Assembly (NCBI RefSeq): GCF_014645895.1
Contig: NZ_BMMP01000015.1
Span: forward strand, 124,001 to 188,000
Reading direction: 5' to 3'
Length of the DNA: 64,000 nucleotides
Source: Streptomyces daqingensis
GTDB lineage: Bacteria > Actinomycetota > Actinomycetes > Streptomycetales > Streptomycetaceae
In this document: piece by piece, positions 49,084 to 58,251 of the stretch
Numbering within the stretch: position 1 is the first letter of the stretch
Layout: each line of letters starts with the position of its first letter
Program-made: the position numbers and the translations under genes
Notes under the pieces: model-generated
What the model was told of the DNA's origin: nothing
The model's database searches: none
Seen by the model: only the letters and a program-made list of their open reading frames with translations

Positions 49084-51528
49084 ATGGCCCGCCGCAGTAC
49101 GAAGACTCCACCGGAAGATTTCGAAGAGCGCATCCTCGACATCGACGTCGTCGACGAGATGCAGGGCTCCTTCCTGGAGTACGCCTACTCGGTCATCTAC
49201 TCGCGTGCGCTTCCCGACGCCCGCGACGGGATGAAGCCCGTACAGCGGCGCATCCTGTACCAGATGCACGAGATGGGCCTCCGTCCGGAGCGGAGCTACG
49301 TCAAGTGCGCCCGGGTCGTCGGCGAGGTGATGGGAAAGCTGCACCCGCACGGCGACAGCGCCATCTACGACGCGCTCGTGCGCATGGCGCAGTCGTTCTC
49401 CATGCGGCTGCCGCTGGTCGACGGGCACGGCAACTTCGGTTCGCTGGGCAACGACGACCCGCCCGCGGCGATGCGGTACACGGAGTGCCGCTCAGCGCCC
49501 GCGGCCGGTCTGATGGTCGAGTCGATCGACGAGGAGACGGTCGACTTCGCACCCAACTACGACGGCAGCGAGCAGGAACCGGGCGCGCTTCCGGCCGCCT
49601 ATCCCAACCTGCTGGTCAACGGCTCCTCGGGCATCGCGGTCGGCATGGCCACCAACATGCCGCCGCACAACCTAGGCGAAGTGATCGCCGCCGCACGGCA
49701 CCTGATCAAGCACCCCGGTGCGGATCTGGAGACGCTGATGCGCTTCGTCCCGGGACCGGACCTGCCGACGGGCGGCCGGATCGTCGGCATGGACGGGATC
49801 AAGGACGCCTACGCGGGCGGCCGCGGCAGCTTCAAGATGCGCGCCACGGCCGTCGTCGAGCAGGTCACGCCCCGGCGCAAGGGCCTCGTCGTGACGGAGC
49901 TGCCCTTCGCCGTCGGCCCGGAGAAGGTCATCTCCAAGATCAAGGACCTGGTCAACTCCAAGCGCCTGCAGGGCATCGCGGACGTCAAGGACCTCACGGA
50001 CCGCGCCCACGGGCTGCGCCTGGTCATCGAGATCAAGAACGGTTTCAACCCGGAAGCGGTACTGGAGCAGCTGTACAAGTTGACGCCGATGGAGGAGTCC
50101 TTCGGCATCAACAACGTCGCGCTCGTCGACGGCCAGCCGCTCACGCTCGGCCTCAAGGAGCTCCTGGAGGTCTACGTCGACCACCGGTTCACCGTGGTGC
50201 GCCGGCGCAGCGAGTTCCGCCGCACCAAGCGGAAGGACCGGCTGCACCTGGTCGAGGGGCTGCTGGTGGCCCTCATCGACATCGACGAGGTCATCAGGAT
50301 CATCAGGTCGAGTGAGAACTCGGCGCAGGCCAAGGAATCGCTCATGGCCCGGTTCGGGCTCAGCGACGTGCAGACGCAGTACATCCTCGACACCCCGCTC
50401 CGCCGGCTCACCAAGTTCGACCGCATCGAGCTGGAGAGCGAGCGGGACCGGCTGCGTTCCGAGATCGAGGATCTGACGCGGATCCTGGAGTCGGACGCGG
50501 AGCTGCGCAAGCTCGTCTCCGGCGAACTCGCCGCCGTCGCGAAGAAGTACGGCACCCCCCGGCGTACGGAGCTGCTGGAGTCGGCGGGCGCGCAGGTGGC
50601 CGCTGTCCCGCTGGAGGTCGCCGACGACCCGTGCCGGGTGCTGCTCTCCTCGACGGGCCTGCTCGCCCGTACCGCCAACGGCGAACCCGCCTTCGACCAG
50701 GACGCGAAGCGCGCCAAGCACGATGTGATCGTCTCCGCCGTGCCGGCGACGACGCGCGGCGAGGTGGGCGCCGTCACCTCGGCCGGGAGGCTCCTGCGGC
50801 TCACCGTCGTCGACCTGCCGCAGCTTCCGGAGTCGGCCTCCGCCCCCCATCTCGCGGGCGGCGCACAGGTCTCGGAGTTCCTCTCCCTGGAAGACGACGA
50901 GGACCTGATCTGCCTGACCACTCTCGACGAGTCCTCACCCGGCCTGGCGCTGGGCACCGAACAGGGCGTGGTCAAGCGGGTGGTGCCCGACTACCCGGCT
51001 CACAAGGAGGAGTTGGAGGTCATCTCGCTGCGCGACGGCGACCGCATCGTGGGCGGCGCGGAGCTGCGGACGGGCGAGGAGGACCTGGTCTTCATCACCG
51101 ACGAGGCTCAGCTGCTGCGTTATCCGGCCGGGCAGGTCCGTCCGCAGGGACGGGGCGCGGGCGGCATGGCCGGGATCAAACTGACGGGTGAGGCGAAGGT
51201 CATCTCCTTCACCGCCGTCGACCCGTCCGTGGACGCGGTGGTCTTCACGCTCTCCGGCTCGCACGGCACTCTGGACGACTCGATCAGCACGGCGAAGCTC
51301 ACCCCCTTCGACCAGTTCCCGCGGAAGGGGCGCGCGACAGGCGGCGTGCGCTGCCAGCGGTTCCTCAAGGGCGAGGACTGCCTTGCGCTGGCCTGGGCCG
51401 GTCCCGCGCCTGCAAAGGCGGCGTCCAAGAACGGCACACCGGTGGAGCTTCCGGAGATCGACCCGCGCCGCGACGGGTCGGGGGTGCCGCTGCAGAAGCC
51501 GGTGGCGGTCGTCGCGGGGCCTGTGTAG
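49084..51528 (+). CDS. parC: DNA topoisomerase IV subunit A (GyrA-like)
   Basis: Topoisomerase subunit of 814 residues that breaks and rejoins DNA. The active Tyr is Tyr132 in AMRYTECR. The quinolone-resistance region contains HPHGDSAIYDAL near 88-98 with Ser92 and Asp96, the usual drug-sensitive residues. The C-terminal beta-pinwheel has weak blades (GRLLRLTVVDLP, EQGVVKRVVPDY) and no intact GyrA box, so it is ParC, not GyrA. The ATG at 49084 has AAGGAGAG. Its partner parE lies 7 kb away on the other strand, as I remember for S. coelicolor. Confidence 0.93.
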   Translation: MARRSTKTPPEDFEERILDIDVVDEMQGSFLEYAYSVIYSRALPDARDGMKPVQRRILYQMHEMGLRPERSYVKCARVVGEVMGKLHPHGDSAIYDALVRMAQSFSMRLPLVDGHGNFGSLGNDDPPAAMRYTECRSAPAAGLMVESIDEETVDFAPNYDGSEQEPGALPAAYPNLLVNGSSGIAVGMATNMPPHNLGEVIAAARHLIKHPGADLETLMRFVPGPDLPTGGRIVGMDGIKDAYAGGRGSFKMRATAVVEQVTPRRKGLVVTELPFAVGPEKVISKIKDLVNSKRLQGIADVKDLTDRAHGLRLVIEIKNGFNPEAVLEQLYKLTPMEESFGINNVALVDGQPLTLGLKELLEVYVDHRFTVVRRRSEFRRTKRKDRLHLVEGLLVALIDIDEVIRIIRSSENSAQAKESLMARFGLSDVQTQYILDTPLRRLTKFDRIELESERDRLRSEIEDLTRILESDAELRKLVSGELAAVAKKYGTPRRTELLESAGAQVAAVPLEVADDPCRVLLSSTGLLARTANGEPAFDQDAKRAKHDVIVSAVPATTRGEVGAVTSAGRLLRLTVVDLPQLPESASAPHLAGGAQVSEFLSLEDDEDLICLTTLDESSPGLALGTEQGVVKRVVPDYPAHKEELEVISLRDGDRIVGGAELRTGEEDLVFITDEAQLLRYPAGQVRPQGRGAGGMAGIKLTGEAKVISFTAVDPSVDAVVFTLSGSHGTLDDSISTAKLTPFDQFPRKGRATGGVRCQRFLKGEDCLALAWAGPAPAKAASKNGTPVELPEIDPRRDGSGVPLQKPVAVVAGPV

Positions 51529-51592
51529 GCACGGTTCGGCGCACAGACCCGCTGGCGGACGCTCCGCCGGGCGGCGGGGCGTTCCGGCGGCC

Positions 51593-51620
51593 GGGCCCGG
51601 TCGGGTCAGAGACCGGGCCC
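51593..51620. terminator. Hairpin between parC and the CobW gene
   Basis: GGGCCCGGT and ACCGGGCCC pair around a 10-base loop, 65 bp after parC and overlapping the last codons of the convergent CobW gene. Confidence 0.55.
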
Positions 51621-52826
51621 CGCGACCGGTTCGTCCTCGGCGTCGGGCTCGTACCAGGGCGTGCCGTCCTCCGCGCCGTCAGCCAGGGAGCCGTCGCCGG
51701 TGCGGCCATCGTCCGAGCCGCCCTCACCGGGCTCCTCGACGTAACGCAGCACGCCCCACAGCGCGTTCGGATCGTCGTCCCCGGCCCCGTCCGCGACGCA
51801 GCCCTCCAGCTTCTCGCGCAGTGCGGCCGTGTCGGCGCCCGCGCTGATCAGCACCAGCCTGGTGAGCCGCTCCTCGTCCTGCGGCCACCGCTCAGGCGTG
51901 AACCGCAGGAAGCCGCCGACGGCGTGCACGCCGTAGCGGTTCGCGGGGTCGGCCGGCCCCAGGTCGACGTGGCCCTTGATGCGGTAGAGACCGGCCGGCC
52001 TGCTGTCCAGGAAGTCCATGAGGCGCCCGGGGTGCAGCGGCCGCTCCGAGGTGAACGACACACTCTCGTACGCGGCGTGCAGATGCCCTGTGTGATCGTC
52101 CTGCCCGCATCCCTCGGGGCCATCGCCGTCGCTGCTTTCCGCGACGTCCCTGCTCGCCCCGTCGCGCTCGTCTCGCTCGTCTCGCAGCAGGTCTTCGAAG
52201 GAGAGCTGTTCGACTGGGGGACGTTCCCGCCGCGCCGGGTCGAAGAGCAGCGAGGGATCGATCCGTCCGTGCGCCGCGGTGACGACCGGCGTGCCCGGGC
52301 TCAGCCTGGCCAGTTCCTCTCGCAGCGCCTGCCGTACCGGCTCCGAGACCCGGTCGGTCTTGTTGAGCACTACGAGGTCGGCGGCCCGCACATGCCGGTC
52401 CAGCTCCGGGTGGCGTTCGCGCGTGCGGTCGAACTCGGCGGCGTCGACGACCTCTGTCAGCCCGCCGTAGACGGTGTGCTCGCTCCGCGCGGCGAGGATC
52501 ATGCGGATCATCGTCTCGGGCTCCGCGAGCCCGCTGGCCTCGACGACGATGACGTCCATGTCCACGGACGGGCGGGCCAGCTTGTCGAGAACCTCGTCCA
52601 GGTCGCTGGTGTCCACCGCGCAGCACAGGCAGCCGTCGCCGAGGGCGACCATCGAGTCGACCTGGCCGGCCACCGCCATGGCGTCGATCCCGATGCTGCC
52701 GAAGTCGTTGACGACGGCGCCGATGCGGGTGCCGCGGCTGTTCCGCAGCAGATGGTTGAGCAAGGTCGTCTTGCCGGAACCGAGGAACCCTGCCAGGACG
52801 ATGACCGGGACGCGGCGGGTGGTCAC
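51606..52826 (-). CDS. CobW/COG0523 metallochaperone-like GTPase
   Basis: GTPase of 406 residues. GFLGSGKTTLLNHLL (13-27) is the P-loop, Cys66, Cys68 and Cys69 in GCLCC form the metal site, VVEASGLAEP is switch II-like, and NKTD is the guanine-specificity motif. A CobW_C domain follows near 265-350. An acidic insertion with His and Cys (about 225-250, GCGQDDHTGHLH) lies between the domains and could bind zinc. The last 50 residues are acidic. These proteins deliver zinc, cobalt or other metals; no zinc-uptake gene adjoins it. Starts with GTG at 52826. Confidence 0.86.
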   Translation of the reverse strand: MTTRRVPVIVLAGFLGSGKTTLLNHLLRNSRGTRIGAVVNDFGSIGIDAMAVAGQVDSMVALGDGCLCCAVDTSDLDEVLDKLARPSVDMDVIVVEASGLAEPETMIRMILAARSEHTVYGGLTEVVDAAEFDRTRERHPELDRHVRAADLVVLNKTDRVSEPVRQALREELARLSPGTPVVTAAHGRIDPSLLFDPARRERPPVEQLSFEDLLRDERDERDGASRDVAESSDGDGPEGCGQDDHTGHLHAAYESVSFTSERPLHPGRLMDFLDSRPAGLYRIKGHVDLGPADPANRYGVHAVGGFLRFTPERWPQDEERLTRLVLISAGADTAALREKLEGCVADGAGDDDPNALWGVLRYVEEPGEGGSDDGRTGDGSLADGAEDGTPWYEPDAEDEPVAGPGL

Positions 52827-53110
52827 GGGCGGTGCCTCCAGCGTGGTGCCGTCTGAACGGCTGTTGATCGTAGTGGAGGGCGGCGCGTGCTCTCACCGCG
52901 AGTCCGGACCGGACGTGACGGTGACAGGTGCGCCGGGCCTCGGGGTGCGCTGCCCGGGGATCGCGCACGTCACAGCGGACAGCGCCCGGAACGGGCTACC
53001 GTCTCGCACACACGCACGGGAGCGGCCCCGCCCGCCTCTCCCCCTCCGCCCCGGTACGGGCCCCCTGTTGGCTCCCGCCCGTCCCGTCGTGCACCGCAAA
53101 CGAGGACCCC

Positions 53111-54943
53111 GTGAACCCACCCGACGCCTCCGCCCCCGGCACAGCCCCGACCGATGTGCGGCAACGCCTGCGCGCCCCCCTGAGCCGGGTCCGGTGGCCG
53201 CAGCGCGTGTTCTCGCAGGTCCTGCTGATGCAGCTGGCCATCGCGACCGGCGTCACCGCGCTGGTCACGGCCTTCTTCCTCGCCCCGCTCAGCGACGAAC
53301 TGGACGACCGCGCGATGGACCGCGCCCTGGCCATCGCGCAGACGACGGCGGCCAGCCCCGGTCTCGCCCGCCGGCTCGGCTCGGAGACCGGGCCCTCCGC
53401 CGACGGCCAGGTGCAGGCCCAGGCGGAACGCATACGCAAGTCCACCGGCGCCGGCTACGTCGTCGTCATGGACACCGACGGCATCCGCTGGTCGCACCCG
53501 GAGCGCCGCCGCGTCGGCGAGCACGTCTCCACCGATCCGGGCGCCGTACTGGCCGGACGCGAGGTACGGCACATCGACGAGGGGACCCTCGGCCGGTCCG
53601 CACGCGGGAAGGTGCCGCTGCGCGACGAGGGGGGCCGGCTCGTCGGCGCGGTCTCCGTGGGCATCGCCTACGACGGCGTACAGGACAGACTGCTGGGCGC
53701 GGTGCCGGAGCTGCTGGCGTACGCGTGCGGGGCGCTGGCCGTCGGTGTGCTCGCCGCGGTGCTCGTCTCCCGACGGCTCCAGCGGCAGACCCATGACCTG
53801 GCCTTCTCCGACATCTCCGCGCTGCTGGACGAGCGGGAGGCCATGCTGCACGGAATCCGCGAGGGCGTCGTCGCCCTCGACGCTCGCGGCTGCCTCAGGC
53901 TGATCAACGACGAGGCGCAGCGGCTCCTCGAACTCCGCCCCGAGGACACCGGACGGCCCCTGGCGGAGGCCCTCGGTCCGGGCCGCACCGCGGATGTTCT
54001 GTGCGGGAGTGTCACCGGTTCGGACCTGCTCACCGTCCGGGGCGGCCGCGTACTGGTGGCCAACCGCATGCCCACGGGCGACGGCGGCGCGGTGGCCACG
54101 CTGCGCGACCGGACAGAGCTCGAGCTGCTGGGGCGCGAACTCGACGGCTCCCGCGGCCTGATCGACGCCCTCCGCGCCCAGGACCACGAGCACGCCAACC
54201 GGATGCACATCCTGCTGGGGCTGCTGGAGCTCGGCCAGTACGACGAAGCGGTCGACTACCTCAGCGCCGCTGTAGGAGTGCACCGCGCGACAGCCGAGCA
54301 GATCACCGAACGCGTGGGGGATCCGCTGCTGGCCGCGCTGCTCGTGGGGAAGGCGACGGTGGCCGCCGAACGCGGCGTCGTCCTGCACACCACGTCGGCC
54401 ACACAGCTGCCGGACCGGCTGGTCGACCCGCGGGAGCTTGCGACCGTGCTCGGCAACCTCGTCGACAACGCCGTGGACGCGGCGGCCGGTTCAGCGGATC
54501 CCCGGGTGTCGGTCGAGCTGCGCCCTCAGGACGGGGAGGACCGGGAGGGGCTACGCGAGGGCCCGGAGGGGCTCCTCTGCGCCAGCGCGTCCACAGCCGG
54601 CAGGGAGGACGACGGCGCCGGTACCGGCATCGTCCTGCGGGTCGCCGACAGCGGCCCGGGCGTACCCGCCGACCAGCGCGATCTCGTCTTCGCCGAGGGA
54701 TGGTCCACGAAGGAACCGCCCGCGCACCGGCAGAGGGGGCTGGGACTCGCCCTCGTGCGGCGGCTCGCCGAGCGGCACGGCGGCACGGCCCGAGTCGGCG
54801 AAGCCGAGCTGGGCGGTGCGGAGTTCACTGTCGTACTGCCGCACGCCCTCCACCCGGGGACGGCCGCCGCCTCAGCAGGGGCGGCGTCACCCGGGTCGGC
54901 CGAGGCGTCCGCGCCGGAGAAGGCGGAGCGGGAGAGGGCGTAG
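53111..54943 (+). CDS. DcuS/CitA-type sensor histidine kinase, orphan
   Basis: Kinase of 610 residues. A membrane helix at about 36-58, a PASTA-free extracytoplasmic PDC/PAS-like sensor (60-198) and a second helix at 200-220 are followed by a cytoplasmic PAS domain (about 240-335). The phosphorylated His is His359 in QDHEHANRMHILLG, as in the citrate/malate sensor group. N box LGNLVDNAVDAA and G boxes VADSGPGVP and RGLGLALVRRLAE are intact, with a low-complexity insert (about 475-505) between N and G1. No CitB-type response regulator lies beside it. The GTG at 53111 has GAGGA. Confidence 0.85.
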   Translation: MNPPDASAPGTAPTDVRQRLRAPLSRVRWPQRVFSQVLLMQLAIATGVTALVTAFFLAPLSDELDDRAMDRALAIAQTTAASPGLARRLGSETGPSADGQVQAQAERIRKSTGAGYVVVMDTDGIRWSHPERRRVGEHVSTDPGAVLAGREVRHIDEGTLGRSARGKVPLRDEGGRLVGAVSVGIAYDGVQDRLLGAVPELLAYACGALAVGVLAAVLVSRRLQRQTHDLAFSDISALLDEREAMLHGIREGVVALDARGCLRLINDEAQRLLELRPEDTGRPLAEALGPGRTADVLCGSVTGSDLLTVRGGRVLVANRMPTGDGGAVATLRDRTELELLGRELDGSRGLIDALRAQDHEHANRMHILLGLLELGQYDEAVDYLSAAVGVHRATAEQITERVGDPLLAALLVGKATVAAERGVVLHTTSATQLPDRLVDPRELATVLGNLVDNAVDAAAGSADPRVSVELRPQDGEDREGLREGPEGLLCASASTAGREDDGAGTGIVLRVADSGPGVPADQRDLVFAEGWSTKEPPAHRQRGLGLALVRRLAERHGGTARVGEAELGGAEFTVVLPHALHPGTAAASAGAASPGSAEASAPEKAERERA

Positions 54944-54975
54944 GGGCGGGGCGCCGAGCAGAGCGACCCCGCCCC
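54943..54975. terminator. Hairpin between convergent kinase and GH16 genes
   Basis: GGGGCGGGG and CCCCGCCCC pair perfectly around a 15-base loop. The left arm starts at the last base of the kinase stop codon, and the GH16 stop is 10 bp beyond the right arm. Confidence 0.65.
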
Positions 54976-54984
54976 CTCCCCCGG

Positions 54985-55839
54985 TCAGTTGCCTCCGGTG
55001 ACGCGGACGTAGTCGACCACCAGCTGCTTCGGGAAGCTGGTGCTGCCGTCCGGATCGCCGGGCCAGTCGCCGCCGACCGCGAGATTCAGGATCAGGAAGA
55101 AGGGGTGGTCGAACGCCCACCGGTTGCCGTTGAGGTCCGCGGGGGTACGGGTCTGGTACACGTTGCCGTCCACCGACCACGTGATCTTCTCCGGGGACCA
55201 GTCGACGGCGAAGGTGTGGAAGCCGTCGGAGAACTTCTGCCCGTCCGGCAGGGTGTATCCGGCACCGATCCCGCCGCCCCCGGAGTAGCCCGGCCCGTGG
55301 AGCGTGCCGTGGACCGTCCCGGGTTCGAAGCCGACGTTCTCCATGACGTCGATCTCGCCGCACTCCGGCCATCCCACGCTGCCGATGTCCTCCCCCAGCA
55401 TCCAGAAGGCGGGCCACATGCCTTGCCCCTCGGGCACCTTCAGGCGGGTCTCGACGTGCCCGTAGGTCGTCTTGAACGTGCTCGCGGTGTTCAGCCGGGC
55501 GGAGGTGTACTCGCAAGCGCCGTACCAGCACTGGTAGCCGGCGGGGTTCTCCTTCTTCGCGGTGATCACGAGGTTGCCCTGGCCGTCGAGTGCGGCGTTG
55601 TCCGTACCGCTCGTGTACCACTGGCGCTCGTGGTTGTTGACGTTGTCGCCTGTCTCCAGCTGCCACTTCGACCCGTCGACGGGGCTGCCCGCCGGGCCGT
55701 CGAAGTCGTCGCTGAACGAGGCCACAGCGCGGTCCGGTTGCGGGGGCTCCGCCGCGCTTGCGGGCGTCACGAGTACGGGGGCGGTGGCGAGGGCGACGGC
55801 CGCGAGCAGGCCGGCTGTGAAGGAACTCCGGGGTTTCAT
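54985..55839 (-). CDS. Secreted GH16 beta-glucanase (laminarinase type)
   Basis: Secreted glycoside hydrolase of 284 residues. The signal peptide (about 1-30, ending PASA) is followed directly by one GH16 domain. The catalytic motif ECGEIDVMENVG contains Glu162 (nucleophile), Asp164 and Glu167 (acid/base); the extra Met in the motif is the mark of beta-1,3-glucanases. MWPAFWMLG before it and WAFDHPFFLILNLAVGG after it are substrate-cleft segments. There is no carbohydrate-binding module. The ATG at 55839 has GGAAGG. A DasR-like palindrome adjoins its promoter. Confidence 0.92.
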   Translation of the reverse strand: MKPRSSFTAGLLAAVALATAPVLVTPASAAEPPQPDRAVASFSDDFDGPAGSPVDGSKWQLETGDNVNNHERQWYTSGTDNAALDGQGNLVITAKKENPAGYQCWYGACEYTSARLNTASTFKTTYGHVETRLKVPEGQGMWPAFWMLGEDIGSVGWPECGEIDVMENVGFEPGTVHGTLHGPGYSGGGGIGAGYTLPDGQKFSDGFHTFAVDWSPEKITWSVDGNVYQTRTPADLNGNRWAFDHPFFLILNLAVGGDWPGDPDGSTSFPKQLVVDYVRVTGGN

Positions 55840-55901
55840 CGAGCGGTTGCCTTCCTGTGGACGGATCACACGGAACTGGCATGCCGTAATTTGTTGAAGA
55901 C

Positions 55902-55943
55902 AATGTCCGGCGTCACCGCGTACATGTCAATAGGTCTGGACCA
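55902..55943 (-). promoter_or_regulatory. GH16 promoter with DasR-like site
   Basis: Reading toward the glucanase gene, a perfect TTGACA (55925-55930) is followed 17 bp later by GACATT (55902-55907). One base upstream of the -35 box is TGGTCCAGACCT (55932-55943), close to the core of the Streptomyces dre site bound by DasR (TGGTCTAGACCA). DasR is a GntR repressor released by glucosamine phosphates; it controls chitin use. Confidence 0.6.
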
Positions 55944-55966
55944 TCTTCTTCACGCCCTGACGGCAC

Positions 55967-57571
55967 TCAGACAGCGCCCGCACCGGTAAGTGAACGGACC
56001 TCCGTCTCCGCGTGCTTGGCCTCGTCGGCCGCTTCGCGCGACGTGACGGTGCCGAGCCAGCCCGCCAGGAAACCGAGCGGGATGGCCACCAGCCCGGGGT
56101 TCTCCAGGGGGAAGACCGCGAAGTCGGCATGAGGGAACAGCGCCCCCGGCGCCCCTGACACCACCGGCGAGAGGGCGACCAGGGCGATGGCCGGAATCAG
56201 ACCCCCGTAGACCGACCAGACCGCACCCCTCGTCGTGAACCGGCGCCAGAAGAGCGCGTACAGCAGCACGGGCAGGTTGGCCGCCGCCGCGACCGCGAAG
56301 GCGAGCCCGACGAGGAAGGCCACGTTCAACTGCTGAGCCAGCAGCCCGAGTCCGACTGCCGCCGCACCCACCACGGCCGCGGCGACCCGCGCCACCCCGA
56401 CCTCACTCCACCCCTTGCCCCCGACGGACCGGGCACGCCGGCTGAACGACGCGTAGAGATCGTGCGCGACGGACGCGGAGGAGGCGAGGGTGATGCCGGC
56501 GACCACCGCCAGGATCGTGGCGAAGGCGATGGCGGCCACGATCGCGAACAGCGCCTGCCCGCCCGCCGATTCGGCTCCCCCGCCCAGTTCGAGCGACAGC
56601 AGCGGTACCGCCGTGTTCCCCGCCGGGTCGGACGCCCGTACCGCATCGCTGCCCAGCAGCGCCGCGGCGCCGAAGCCCAACACGACGGTCATCAGGTAGA
56701 AGCCGCCGATGAGACCGATCGACCAGACCACCGAGCGGCGTGCGGCGCGCGCGGTCGGCACCGTGTAGAAGCGGGAGAGGATGTGCGGCAGCCCCGCTGT
56801 CCCCAGGACGAGCGCGAGCCCCAGGCTGACGAAGTCCAGCCTGTGAGTCCACTCCCCGCCGTACCGGAGCCCCGGGGCGAGGAAGTCCCGCCCGTGGCCG
56901 CTGCCTTCGGCGGCGCTGCTGAGCAGCGCGCCGACGTCGCCGCCGAACCGCAGCAGCACGAGCACCGTCAGCGAGAGGGCTCCTCCGAGGAGCAGCACCG
57001 CCTTCACGATCTGAATCCACGTCGTCGCCCGCATGCCCCCGCAGGAGACGTAGACGATCATCAGTGCTCCGACCCCGATCACCGTCCACGACCGCGCCTG
57101 CCCGCTTCCGCTGCCGAGCAGCAGCGCGACGAGGCTGCCGGCGCCCACCATCTGCGCGACGAGGTAGAGGACCGAGACGGTGACGGAGGAGATGCCCGAG
57201 GCGATCCGCACCGGCCGTTCGCGCATCCGCGCGGCGACCACGTCTGCCAGCGTGAACCGGCCGCAGTTGCGCACGAGTTCCGCGACGAGGAGCAGCACCA
57301 CCAGCCACGCCACGAGGAAGCCGACGGCGTAGAGGATGCCGTCGTACCCGAACAGCGCGATGACCCCGGAGATGCCCAGGAACGACGCGGCCGACATGTA
57401 GTCGCCCGCGATGGCGAACCCGTTCTCCATCGGGCTGAAGAGGCGGCCGCCCGCGTAGAACTCCTCGGGCGACCCCTGCCGGCGCCGGCTCGCCCAGCTC
57501 GTGATGCCCAGCGTCACGGCGATGACGGCGCTGAAGAGCAGCAGCGTCAGTGTCCGGTGGTCGCCAGTCAC
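55967..57571 (-). CDS. Sodium:solute symporter (ActP/DhlC type)
   Basis: Symporter of 534 residues with about 13 membrane segments. GGRLFSPMENGFAIAGDYMS near 42 and SAASFLGISGVIALFGYDG are typical of acetate/monocarboxylate symporters of the SSS family. GGMRATTWIQIVKA near 178 and FAVAAAANLPVLLYALFWRRFT near 428 follow the family. The likely substrate is acetate or another short carboxylate. It starts with GTG at 57571, overlapping the DUF485 stop as GTGA. The DUF485-SSS pair is standard, as in yjcH-actP. Confidence 0.88.
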   Translation of the reverse strand: MTGDHRTLTLLLFSAVIAVTLGITSWASRRRQGSPEEFYAGGRLFSPMENGFAIAGDYMSAASFLGISGVIALFGYDGILYAVGFLVAWLVVLLLVAELVRNCGRFTLADVVAARMRERPVRIASGISSVTVSVLYLVAQMVGAGSLVALLLGSGSGQARSWTVIGVGALMIVYVSCGGMRATTWIQIVKAVLLLGGALSLTVLVLLRFGGDVGALLSSAAEGSGHGRDFLAPGLRYGGEWTHRLDFVSLGLALVLGTAGLPHILSRFYTVPTARAARRSVVWSIGLIGGFYLMTVVLGFGAAALLGSDAVRASDPAGNTAVPLLSLELGGGAESAGGQALFAIVAAIAFATILAVVAGITLASSASVAHDLYASFSRRARSVGGKGWSEVGVARVAAAVVGAAAVGLGLLAQQLNVAFLVGLAFAVAAAANLPVLLYALFWRRFTTRGAVWSVYGGLIPAIALVALSPVVSGAPGALFPHADFAVFPLENPGLVAIPLGFLAGWLGTVTSREAADEAKHAETEVRSLTGAGAV

Positions 57572-58143
57572 AGCGTGCCCTCCCGAGCGGTGCGCGGACC
57601 CGGGAAATCGGCGAGGGCCTCGGCCCGCCGCCCGCTTCGGGCGTCCCCGCGACTCTGCGCGGGGGCGTCGCCGCGATCACGCCCGGGGCCCGCTGCCGCC
57701 GCACCTGTGCGGGCCATGTCCTGCGTCTCCCACCGCAGTTCGAGCGCCGGCCTGTCCCTGCGCAACCGGGCGTGGCGGACGTACGCCCAGGTCAGCAGGA
57801 AGGTGGTGGCGAACTGCGCGAGACCGGCGGCCATCGCCACGTTGAAGACCCCCACCAGGGGCCGGGCCATCAGCTGCGGAGCGACCGTGGCCGTCACGAC
57901 GTACGCGAAGTACCAGACGAGGAACGCCGCGGTGGCCGGGAGGACGAAACGCCGGTACCGGCGCCGCACCTGCTGGAACGCGGGACTGCGCTGGACGGTG
58001 AGGTAGACGGCCGCGTGCGGATCACCGGGCTCACCGCGCCCGGGCCGTGCCTCCGCGGGGCGGCCCGGTGCGGCGGGGAGTCCGTCGTGCTCGCCCCAGC
58101 CTGAGGTCAGGGCGTCGTCGTACCAGGGGTCTTCGGTGCGCAT
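57568..58143 (-). CDS. DUF485 small membrane protein, symporter partner
   Basis: Protein of 191 residues. A DUF485 core (about 45-125) with two membrane helices (FVLPATAAFLVWYFAYVV and GLAQFATTFLLTWAYV) is flanked by longer Asp/Gly/Arg-rich ends, which make it nearly twice the usual 100 residues. It accompanies SSS-family acetate-type symporters and is thought to stabilise or regulate them. It is the first gene of a two-gene operon. Confidence 0.85.
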   Translation of the reverse strand: MRTEDPWYDDALTSGWGEHDGLPAAPGRPAEARPGRGEPGDPHAAVYLTVQRSPAFQQVRRRYRRFVLPATAAFLVWYFAYVVTATVAPQLMARPLVGVFNVAMAAGLAQFATTFLLTWAYVRHARLRRDRPALELRWETQDMARTGAAAAGPGRDRGDAPAQSRGDARSGRRAEALADFPGPRTAREGTL

Positions 58144-58251
58144 GGCCCAAGGATGGGCACGCGCAGAAGATCACGGATGGGGCATCCCGGACTGTTCACC
58201 CCTTCAGGTGACGTACCAGACAGCCAGGTCCGGGCGGCGCGGCGTTGTCCG

